A DNA stretch of 23,937 nucleotides from NCBI GenBank assembly GCA_038229055.1, contig JBBROU010000083.1:1-23937 (forward strand), given 5' to 3'. A program made the position numbers and the translations under genes. The notes beneath the pieces are model-generated. The model saw only the letters and a list, made by a program, of their open reading frames with translations, had not been told where the DNA came from and searched no databases. Shown here piece by piece: positions 8,671-15,911 of the stretch (positions are counted from its first letter, which is position 1; each line of letters starts with the position of its first letter). This DNA is from JANYJA01 sp038229055. Its GTDB lineage: Bacteria; Acidobacteriota; Terriglobia; Bryobacterales; Bryobacteraceae.

Positions 8671-8946
8671 TTACTTTCGCGAGTGCTTGTAGACATCACC
8701 ACGTGGAAGAATCGTATCTACAAGAATTTCACCAAGCGCTTGGTCGATTCTAAATAACACACGCAAGCCACCGACTCGAACCTTACGTTCGGTTCCTCTA
8801 TTCAAAAGGTGATCTGAGGCTCCAACTGGGTCGGCGAATGCATCAAGTAGTGCTGCGTTGATGAGCTGTTTTATGTCGGCGTCCTGACGCTTTAGGTAAC
8901 TTGCAGCTTGCTGACTGACTTTGAAAACGGGAGGTTTCGCACTCAG
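8671..8946 (-). CDS. RelE/ParE-like toxin, apparent CTG start
   Basis: The frame encodes about 91 residues (using CTG 8946 as start), ending in LVDTILPRGDVYKHSRK. The pattern FKVSQQAASYLKRQD, KVRVGGLRVLFRID, then a beta strand and R-G-D-V-Y-K-H is that of RelE/ParE toxins, which cut mRNA on the ribosome or poison gyrase. There is no ATG, GTG or TTG between the in-frame stop upstream and the middle of the domain. The only sensible start is CTG at 8946-8944, which overlaps the antitoxin stop as CTGA, five bases after a GGAGAGG site at 8958-8952. This mimics the ATGA coupling used elsewhere in the window. Alternative: a start codon lost by mutation, leaving a dead toxin. Confidence 0.72.
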   Translation of the reverse strand: MSAKPPVFKVSQQAASYLKRQDADIKQLINAALLDAFADPVGASDHLLNRGTERKVRVGGLRVLFRIDQALGEILVDTILPRGDVYKHSRK

Positions 8947-9431
8947 AGCAGCCTCTCCATCAACTCATAGTCACCATGCTCTATTTGGGAACGCCCTTCA
9001 TTGATCGCGTTTACCACCTCGGGGTCAATCGACATTTCGAGCGTCTCTAGGTAATCGCAGATATATTGCGACCGCGATCCGATCAGCCCAAGCGGTGTGG
9101 ATGAAAGCGAACGATTCGTCATACCACGGCTTCTTGCCGTATCGAGCAACTCGCCGACAGCCGATAAAAGTTCGCGGAGCTGCGGAATCTGAGATTCAAT
9201 GAATTCATTGTTAACGATCCCATCAGGTAACTCAGACAGAGCTTTTAGGCTCTCGGTGAGAGTTTTCATATCTCGGGCCGATCTCCAGAGTCCATTAAGG
9301 ACACCGACCAGCCCGAACTGCTTTTTTACGGCTTCTTTGGAACGCAGAACGGCAGCCATCGTCTCGTGGAAGAGGATCTGCCACTTTTCAAACGTCGAGT
9401 CGCCCGTGTCGAAGGTTATGAATGAGCTCAT
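8943..9431 (-). CDS. Putative antitoxin partner, long helical protein
   Basis: 162 residues from ATG 9431; a TTG three codons upstream (9440) is an alternative. I do not recognise the N-terminal 110 residues, which look all-helical (for example SLKALSELPDGIVNNEFIE and QIPQLRELLSAVGELLDTAR). The last ~35 residues, DPEVVNAINEGRSQIEHGDY and on, resemble the toxin-binding tails of antitoxins that pair with RelE/ParE toxins. Its stop overlaps the toxin start, the standard antitoxin-first order. No DNA-binding motif such as ribbon-helix-helix or HTH is obvious, so autoregulation is uncertain. Its base composition is more AT-rich than its neighbours, and an IS remnant lies just upstream, which suggests acquisition by transfer. 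Confidence 0.6.
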   Translation of the reverse strand: MSSFITFDTGDSTFEKWQILFHETMAAVLRSKEAVKKQFGLVGVLNGLWRSARDMKTLTESLKALSELPDGIVNNEFIESQIPQLRELLSAVGELLDTARSRGMTNRSLSSTPLGLIGSRSQYICDYLETLEMSIDPEVVNAINEGRSQIEHGDYELMERLL

Positions 9432-9572
9432 TTGAAACAACTCAGGATCAAACCGCTGATCGCACGCCTCACAATCTTATCCTTTGTACTTCTTTTATAA
9501 CACTTAATCTCCAGTGTGATGGTAGACAAAAAATCACCCCGTCCGCCATTTCACGCTACCGCCGAATGAGCC

Positions 9573-9839
9573 TTGTTTATCAGATGCTTGGTCGAGGGAA
9601 ACAGTATCAGATCGACCGTTCGCATGACGGGCGTCGCGAAGAACACCATTGCGAAACTGTTGCTTCAGGTCGGAGCCGCTGCGCGGCCCATCAAGACGCG
9701 ATACTCCGCAATCTATCATGCCGTCGTATTCGGTACGATGAGATTTGGGCGTTCGTCGTTGCAAACAAAAGAACTTAACGGCAAAGATCTCCCGCGAACG
9801 GGTTCTGGCGACGGTGTGGGCACGCGATACGGGATTTAG
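9573..9839 (+). pseudogene. Truncated, frameshifted IS1-type transposase remnant
   Basis: Two adjacent plus-strand frames carry pieces of one IS1-like transposase. The first reads CLVEGNSIRSTVRMTGVAKN and TIAKLLLQVGAA (about 9585-9680), an N-terminal helix-turn-helix. The next frame continues with DAILRNLSCRRIRYDEIWAF (about 9690-9765), the start of the DDE catalytic core with its first Asp-Glu. A frame change is needed near 9685. A stop codon (TGA at 9567) precedes the first piece, and nothing beyond the start of the catalytic core remains, so the element is dead. The remnant abuts the end of the tyrosinase-like gene. Terminal inverted repeats and target duplications were not found. Confidence 0.75.
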
Positions 9840-10414
9840 CGGCTTTCCCAGGTGACGACAATGTCGTCTATCCACTTGTGCCAGCACCAGAAAACCGGGT
9901 CGAGAGGCGCCATGTGCATGGTGGCCATATCACCGCCGATGGTGCGGTGCACACGGTTGTGCCAGTCACAGTCGATGGAGAAGCCAAGTTGGTCGAGCGA
10001 TGGAAACTGCGTCAGGTTGGTGTAATCCCAAAGCGGGTCTTGCGCTGTTCCGCCAGCCAGTGTGAGCCAGGCGGGCGTCCCGCAAAGCTCGTCGGCATCG
10101 AACGGAAAGCTGGTGACCCGGGGAACGTGAATCAACTCGGAAGGGATTTCGGCGGCCGGGTCCCAGGCTTCGACCGGGGGCGCGCCCAGGTGCTTGCGGA
10201 ACGCGTCGAACTCCCGCAGGAACTCCCGATGGAAAAGGAGCAAGCGTTGGCCGTATCCACCGGTCTGCAACTGGTTTTCTTGCGCGTCATGAAAATGCAT
10301 GTGCCGCTTCATGCGCGGCGATTCCATGGGTTGCGGCCCGAAAAACTCGTTGACGATCTTCTGCTCGGGCGTAACCGCATCCGGCACTGCCATGGCCATG
10401 GAAGAGCTGTTCAT
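9836..10414 (-). CDS. Tyrosinase-like type-3 copper protein
   Basis: 192 residues from ATG 10414, whose ATGA overlaps the stop of the 101-aa gene. The C-terminal copper-B site is well preserved: DWHNRVHRTIGGDM (His152, His156) and DPVFWCWHKWIDD (His179). The copper-A region is atypical. FHREFLREFD gives His62, and a cluster RHMHFHD (His38, His40, His42) lies upstream, but the usual His nine residues before His62 seems to be Gly53. Tyrosinases oxidise phenols and catechols to quinones using two coppers; with copper A altered, activity cannot be assumed. No signal peptide is seen, so it would be cytosolic unless a partner carries it. It is the last gene of the sigma/kinase operon. Confidence 0.83.
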   Translation of the reverse strand: MNSSSMAMAVPDAVTPEQKIVNEFFGPQPMESPRMKRHMHFHDAQENQLQTGGYGQRLLLFHREFLREFDAFRKHLGAPPVEAWDPAAEIPSELIHVPRVTSFPFDADELCGTPAWLTLAGGTAQDPLWDYTNLTQFPSLDQLGFSIDCDWHNRVHRTIGGDMATMHMAPLDPVFWCWHKWIDDIVVTWESR

Positions 10415-10716
10415 AGTTTCGAAACGGCCAGAATCTGCCCGCTTTTGGGGCAATCGGGCGGCGGATAAGTGCCATTCAGCGTGAGCATGGCGGAATGAAA
10501 GACACCGTTGATTTGCGCGAACGCGGTGGCGTGATCCTTAACGGCCGCAACAAAGGTTTGCGAGGAAGGCGACGCGGGGTCGATGCCGGCTTCCTTCAGC
10601 GCGATTACGTCCGCGGGCGTCGGAGACGGCTTCAAAAGCTTGTTTCGCAATTCGTGCCTGGTGGTGAGCGCAAGCCAAACGGCTAATTGCTCGGAATTAA
10701 TATCCTGATTATTCAT
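10411..10716 (-). CDS. Uncharacterised 101-aa protein upstream of tyrosinase-like gene
   Basis: I do not recognise this protein. It starts at ATG 10716 with a GAAGGG ribosome site 8 bases upstream. The first two-thirds are Ala/Leu-rich and probably helical (SEQLAVWLALTTRHELRNKL, FVAAVKDHATAFAQINGVFH); the end is LNGTYPPPDCPKSGQ with one Cys. There is no signal peptide or membrane segment. Its start overlaps the kinase stop (once the kinase frame is restored) and its stop overlaps the tyrosinase-like start, so all three are coupled. By analogy with the small MelC1-type partners encoded before Streptomyces tyrosinases, it could be a copper-loading or stability partner, but no sequence similarity supports that and it is only a positional guess. 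Confidence 0.72.
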   Translation of the reverse strand: MNNQDINSEQLAVWLALTTRHELRNKLLKPSPTPADVIALKEAGIDPASPSSQTFVAAVKDHATAFAQINGVFHSAMLTLNGTYPPPDCPKSGQILAVSKL

Positions 10717-13712
10717 GTAGTTTTCCCTTCAACGGTATTGGCTCGCAACTGCAAAAGACGGGAACGCTCGCCGGCGAGGGCGGGCGCGCGCAACTCACGG
10801 AGCAGGCGCACCGAGTCGCTCAAAGCATCGGCGTAAACGCCAGGAAATTGCGTATCGGGTTGATACCAGATGGATTGCGGAGAAGACTCGATCTTCCGAT
10901 AGATGGCCAGAGCTTTTTCGCGGTTTCCCGCGGCTTCCCAAGCGCGCGCAAGGTAGTCGCGGGGAGAGAAGGGGGCTCGATGGCGTCGGCCTTTTCGAAT
11001 TCGGCGATGGCCTGGGCTGTTTGTTTTCGCGTCAAAAAGATTTCGCCGGCGATCCGGTGTTTCGCGATTTCGCGCAGCGGCCCCTCGAGTGTGGCATCCA
11101 GCCGTTTGAGGGTCGCACTCGCTTCAGGGAGGGAATTTGCGCGGGCCAGCAGCGTGCCGGCTTGCATCACCTGCGCGGCGTTCAAACTGAATTCCAAAGC
11201 CTGTTTGACGTGCGTTCCGAGGGTGTTCAAATCGTGGGCGCGCAGATCCAAATAGCCGAGGGCCAGAAGCTTATCGGCGCGGCCGGAGGCGTCGCCTTGG
11301 CTTGTATCGAAATCGATTCCATCGGCGAGCGCCTTGCGCGCTTCGGCGATGCGGCCGCGCTCAGCGAAAATGCACGCTTGCAAACGATAACCGCGCGATC
11401 GCCACTCGGGGCGAGGCGAACCGGGGACGAGACTGAAACGATTTTCCGCGCGTGAAAAGTCGCGGTCCACAAATGCGGCGCTGCCCTCGATCGACAGTGC
11501 CGACGCTTCCTGACCATGCGCGCGAAGCCACGCCGCCAGCGGTGGCACGGCCTTTGTAGAGCCGTTCAGGATCTGAAGCATGCCCAAGTGAGAAACGGTG
11601 TAATAGGCGTCCGGCTGCCGTTTGCGCGCCTCTTCGAGGGCATTGATAGCCTCATCGGTCTTGCCCCGCATCATAAGCGGACCGGCTAGATAAAACCAGG
11701 GAAGATAGTCGTTCGGATAGTGGGCGGAATAGCGGCGGAAGGCATTCCCGGCCGTGCCATAGTCGCCCGCTTCAAAAGCGTATAGGCCTTGAATCCGAAG
11801 CTGTTCACGGGTGGTTAACCGGCGCGAATCCATAACGGCGAGCGCGCGCCTCCAATCGGCGTAGCCCTGCTGCGACCGGTTGAGCGAGAGCTCCAGATCG
11901 CCGGCCCGCATCCAGGCCAACGCGAATTGCGGATCGCGGTCGGTGGCTTCGCGCAGCAATTCGATGGCTTCCGCGGGACGGTCCTGCGCCTTCCGCTCCT
12001 CGGCCAAGGAGAACGATTTCAGGGCTTCCCAGGAGTCGGTGGTGGTCTCTTCGGGCGGACGATCTTCAGCGACGATCTCTTGGCGCGCCTCGCCGGCTTG
12101 CTTGCGGACCCATTCGCTGCCTAGATGAACCGCCTCAAACAACTTTCGCTTGGTGCCAGCCGCCCAGGAATTTCGCCACTGCCCGCCCGGCAATAACGAG
12201 CCGGACGGAATATGCTCCAGCTTCAAACTCAACTGATATTCCTGAGCCAGTTGGGACAAGCTGCCGTAGACGACCAGCGGAGCACCTTCCCGCTTGGCCA
12301 GTTCGCGAGCCGTCGCGGGATCGAGGGCGTGATCCGGCGGCAGGACCATGCGCTCCAACCCGTCGCGCACGCGGGAGGGATCGACGAGCTTGAAAAACTC
12401 CGACTGATTCAACTGGCTGCGCAGTGCGACGGTGATGCCATCCAACTGACGATCGCCTGTAAGGTTCTCGATATTTGTGAGCAGCACCGTCGATCCAGCG
12501 GAGACAGAAGGCCTCCGATTATAGAAGCGCAAAACGGTGTACAGAAGTGCCACAACCGCAAACGCGACAGCGAATGCCATCCACACGCGTGTACGGGGGG
12601 CTCGCAGGGCGGCAAAACGGGCGAAAAGCGATCCAAAGCGCGGCTTCTTGTCGCTCCACGCGGAGATGGCTTCGAGCGCGCCACCGCGCTGAGCGGGATC
12701 GATCTGCAGACATTTCAGGATCGCCAGTTCACAACGGGGGTCGATATCGGGAACGAGCGCGCGGGGATTCTTGGGCGCGTGGCGCAGCCGCTTGACGGCA
12801 CTTTCGAAGGCGCTATCGGATTTGAACGGGCGCGCGCCGGTCAGCATTTCATAGACGACCAGGCCGAGGGAGTAGACGTCGGAGGCGGGGGTAACCACTC
12901 CGTTTTCCACCTGCTCAGGGGACATATAGTCGGGGGTGCCCATCATCTGCACCGGCTCGGTGATGGTGACTTCGCCAGCCATGCCGGCGATTCCGCGCGA
13001 AGCCGAAGTCCGTGACTACGGCGCGGATGCTTCCATCGGGGCGCCGGGCGAGCATGATGTTGGAAGGCTTGAAATCGCGGTGGATGACCCCGGCCTCATG
13101 CGCCGCGTTCAACGCCGAAGCCATCTGGCGAACGATGGGGAGGGCTTCGGCGCAGCTCAAAGGGCCGCGCTTTAGCCGCTGCGCCAGCGTCTCACCGGAG
13201 AGCAGCTCCATGGTGAGAAAGTTCGTTTCGCCTCCGTCGTTCCCCCCGGTCTTCAGGTCGCGATGCCATTCCACGTCGAAAACGCGGCAGACATTGGGGT
13301 GCGTGACCTTGCGCGAAAGCTGAATCTCCTGCTTGAAACGCGCGACGATTTTCCGATCGGAGGCGGACTCGGGGCGGATGGTTTTCAGCGCGAGACGGCC
13401 GCCAATCCGGGTGTCTTCCACTTCGTAGACCTCGCCCATGCCGCCGCGCCCGATGAAGCGAATGACACGGTACCGTCCCGAGACAATCTGGGCTTCGCGG
13501 AAGGTGAAACCCGCGGCATCGTCATTGCGCCAGAAGGGCTCGTCGAAGAGGGGCGCGGAGAGGCCGACCTGGTCAATGATGCGGGTGACTTCCGCACGCA
13601 ATTCGTCATCCCCGCGACAGGTGTTTTGGATGAAAGCAGCCCGCTGCTCCGGAGCGATATCGAGGGCTGCCTCAAAGATATCTTTAATCCGCTGCCACCG
13701 CTCCGGCGTCAT
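10713..13712 (-). CDS. Transmembrane Ser/Thr protein kinase with TPR-like C-terminus (two frame breaks)
   Basis: The gene starts at ATG 13712, overlapping the sigma factor stop. Kinase motifs: G-loop GRGGMGEVY (89-97), Lys110 in LALKTI, HRDFKPSN (211-218), DFGFAR (235-240). The frame then breaks near 12991-12998, where one extra base separates DFGFAR from IAGMAGEVTITEP. It continues through GTPDYMSPEQ, a transmembrane helix at about residues 377-397 (VWMAFAVAFAVVALLYTVL) and a long TPR-like region. A second break near 10969 (one T missing) hides a tail reading SPRDYLARAWEAAGNREKAL and ending in a TGA at 10715 that overlaps the next ATG. Removing and adding one base gives 999 residues. As written, the frame would stop early after DFG; without the second correction it ends at 10820. 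Either errors or a recent pseudogene. Confidence 0.85.
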
Positions 13713-14299
13713 TCACATTCCCGACGGACCTCGGCCTGGAGCCAGGCTCGCGCCATGCTCCAATCTCGCTTCACAGTGCGCACCGAGAGACACATGACCT
13801 CGGCGCATTCGGCAGCGGTGAGCCCGCCGAAGTAGAGGAGCTCAACAATCCGGCCCTGGCGCGGGTCCCACTCGGTCAGGCGAGTCAGCGCTTCATCGAG
13901 GGCCAGGAGCTGATTCGACTGCGTAGGCGTAAAGGCAAGAGCTTCATCGAGCGGCAGCACGCCCATTCCGCCGCCGCGTTTTTCAGCGCGAAAGGCGCGC
14001 GCATGATCGACGAGGATGCGGCGCATCAGACTGGAGGCGACGCCGAAGAAGTGTGCCCGGCCGCTCCAATCGGCTTTCTCATGCTTGACCAGGCGAAGGT
14101 AGGTTTCATTCACCAGGGCGGTGGGTTGCAGCGTATGGCCGTCGCGCTCGCGGCGCATATGATTTGCCGCGAGGCGGTGCAGCTCTTTATAGACCAGCGG
14201 CATCAAAGCGTCAGCCGCCGCGCGATTGCCGTCCTTTAATTCGGAGAGCAAGCGCGTAATATCTCCGCGTGGAGACTCGAGAATTCCTCCAAGGCTCAT
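13709..14299 (-). CDS. ECF-type RNA polymerase sigma factor (kinase-linked group)
   Basis: 196 residues from ATG 14299 (MSLGGILESP); upstream in-frame starts at 14392 and 14362 add a poorly conserved tail. Sigma region 2 is PLVYKELHRLAANHMRRERD, with HTLQPTALVNETYLRLV and RAHFFGVASSLMRRILVDHA; region 4 is the helix-turn-helix LTAAECAEVMCLSVRTVKRD. This is the pattern of the ECF subfamily annotated as TIGR02999, in which the gene usually sits beside a Ser/Thr kinase. In kinase-linked ECF groups studied in Vibrio and Xanthomonas the kinase activates the sigma factor by phosphorylation; that this applies here is inference from the overlapping kinase gene. No anti-sigma factor is present. It likely directs its own operon. 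Confidence 0.9.
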   Translation of the reverse strand: MSLGGILESPRGDITRLLSELKDGNRAAADALMPLVYKELHRLAANHMRRERDGHTLQPTALVNETYLRLVKHEKADWSGRAHFFGVASSLMRRILVDHARAFRAEKRGGGMGVLPLDEALAFTPTQSNQLLALDEALTRLTEWDPRQGRIVELLYFGGLTAAECAEVMCLSVRTVKRDWSMARAWLQAEVRRECE

Positions 14300-14394
14300 A
14301 GGGGGTGGCGATCCAAGTTCTGAAGATTGTAGCGCATTTCTATTGGTTACCGCGGCGCGCATGTAGGTACGGGGTGGGCGATTTCGACGCAATG

Positions 14395-14405
14395 GTAGCT
14401 GCTAC
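14395..14405. promoter_or_regulatory. Short palindrome just before M16 operon start
   Basis: GTAGC-T-GCTAC is a perfect 11-bp inverted repeat ending 9 bases before the ATG at 14415, in the divergent region between the sigma gene and the M16 operon. It could be an operator or be chance; no bound protein can be named. Confidence 0.25.
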
Positions 14406-14414
14406 ATTGAGTTC

Positions 14415-15911
14415 ATGAAGTTTGCCTTCTTCCTGCTATTGGCCGCTTTCGCAGCACCCGCCCAGAATCTTAAAGACTTTGAAAAGAAGGTCACCGAGTT
14501 CACGCTCGGCAACGGGATGCACTTCACGCTGCTGGAGCGTCACGAAGCTCCCGTGGTTTCGTTCCACACGTATGTGAATGCGGGGGCAGTGGACGACCCG
14601 ATGGGCAAGACCGGGTTGGCTCATATGTTCGAGCACATGGCTTTCAAGGGCACGGAGTTCCTGGGCACCAGCAACTGGGCCGAAGAGCGAAAAGCGCTGG
14701 TGGAAGTTGAGAAGAAATACGATCAATTAGACGCCGAACGCTTTCAAGGAGTGAAGGCGGATCCAGACAAGGTGCGGCTGTTACAGGCCGAAGTTAAGGT
14801 CGCGATGGATCAGGCCAATTCTTATGTCGTGCCCAATCTTTATCCACGATTGATCGAGGAAAACGGCGGAGTGGGATTGAACGCATCGACGGGCGAGGAT
14901 TCCACTAATTACTTCTACAACCTACCGGCTAACCGGATCGAGCTTTGGTTTCTGCTGGAATCGCAGCGGTTTCTGCGACCGGTGTTCCGGGAATTTTATA
15001 AAGAGCGAGACGTGGTTCGGGAAGAGCGCCGCTTGCGCGTGGAATCCGAACCGCAGGGCAAGCTGATCGAGGTGCTCGGTTCCACCGCATTCGAAGCGCA
15101 CCCTTACAATCGCGGGCCGGGCGGTTGGGCGAGCGATATCGAAAATCTGCGGATCGGTGACGCCGAACAATTTTTTCAGAAGTATTACGGGCCATCGAAC
15201 ATCAATATCGCAATTGTGGGCGACGTGAATCCGGCTGAGGCCCGCCGGCTTGCGGAACGCTACTTCGGACCGATCGGCGCGCGACCGCTTCCGCCGCCGG
15301 TGGTGACTAAGGAACCGGCGCAGGAGGGCCCGAAATCGGCACAGGTGGAGAGTCCGAGCCAGCCGATCGAATTCATCGCTTACAAACGGCCGGACCAGTA
15401 CGATAAGGACGATCCGGTCTTTGATGTGATCAACGGAATCTTATCGGGCGGGCGCACCGGAACTCTTTACAAAGAACTGGTTCGGGATAAGAAGATCTCG
15501 CTTGCGGCGGGCGGCGATGCGACTTACCCGGGCGGCAAATATCCCAATCTCTATCTGTTCTATCTGGTGCCTTCGATCGGCAAGACGTCGGCGGAGAATG
15601 AGAAGGCGTTTTACTCGGTGCTGGATCAGCTAAAGAGTCAAAAGGTGGATGCGCAAACGCTGGCGCGCGTGAAGCTGGTGACCCGCGCGGGTGTGATCCG
15701 GCAGCTTGACAGCAACTCCGGACTGGCAGCGCTCATCACGGCTACTTACGGGGCTTATGGCAACTGGCGGAAGATATTCACGTCGCTCGACGACATCGAC
15801 CTTGTGACCGCTGACGACGTGCAGCGCGTGGCCCGCCAATATTTCACGGATAAGGGGCGGACCGTCGCGTTTCTGGCGCAGGCGCCTACGAGTGCCGGAG
15901 GTTCCAAGTGA
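14415..15911 (+). CDS. M16 family zinc peptidase, catalytic subunit
   Basis: 498 residues with a signal peptide (MKFAFFLLLAAFAAPAQ), so periplasmic. The inverted zinc motif HXXEH is intact at 70-74 in LAHMFEHMAFKG, and the distal ligand is probably Glu204 in KERDVVREERRLR. These are about 130 residues apart instead of the usual 75-80. The extra ~50 residues are a charged helical insert around VEKKYDQLDAERFQ and KVRLLQAEVKVAMDQ. A second M16 domain follows at about 230-490. M16 peptidases degrade unfolded or small peptides in a clam-shell of two halves. The stop overlaps the start of the non-catalytic partner as GTGA, so the two halves should form a heterodimer as in other bacterial two-gene M16 pairs. 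Confidence 0.94.
   Translation: MKFAFFLLLAAFAAPAQNLKDFEKKVTEFTLGNGMHFTLLERHEAPVVSFHTYVNAGAVDDPMGKTGLAHMFEHMAFKGTEFLGTSNWAEERKALVEVEKKYDQLDAERFQGVKADPDKVRLLQAEVKVAMDQANSYVVPNLYPRLIEENGGVGLNASTGEDSTNYFYNLPANRIELWFLLESQRFLRPVFREFYKERDVVREERRLRVESEPQGKLIEVLGSTAFEAHPYNRGPGGWASDIENLRIGDAEQFFQKYYGPSNINIAIVGDVNPAEARRLAERYFGPIGARPLPPPVVTKEPAQEGPKSAQVESPSQPIEFIAYKRPDQYDKDDPVFDVINGILSGGRTGTLYKELVRDKKISLAAGGDATYPGGKYPNLYLFYLVPSIGKTSAENEKAFYSVLDQLKSQKVDAQTLARVKLVTRAGVIRQLDSNSGLAALITATYGAYGNWRKIFTSLDDIDLVTADDVQRVARQYFTDKGRTVAFLAQAPTSAGGSK

Noticed and set aside
10820..12982. Stand-alone 720-residue TPR protein starting at MAGEVTITEP
   Set aside because: Its first 100 residues are the second half of a kinase domain (GTPDYMSPEQ), so it is the continuation of the kinase after a frame break.
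14300..14392. Extended N-terminus of the sigma factor
   Set aside because: The additional residues are not like sigma region 2 and reach into the divergent promoter region; ATG 14299 is preferred, although no clear ribosome site supports either.
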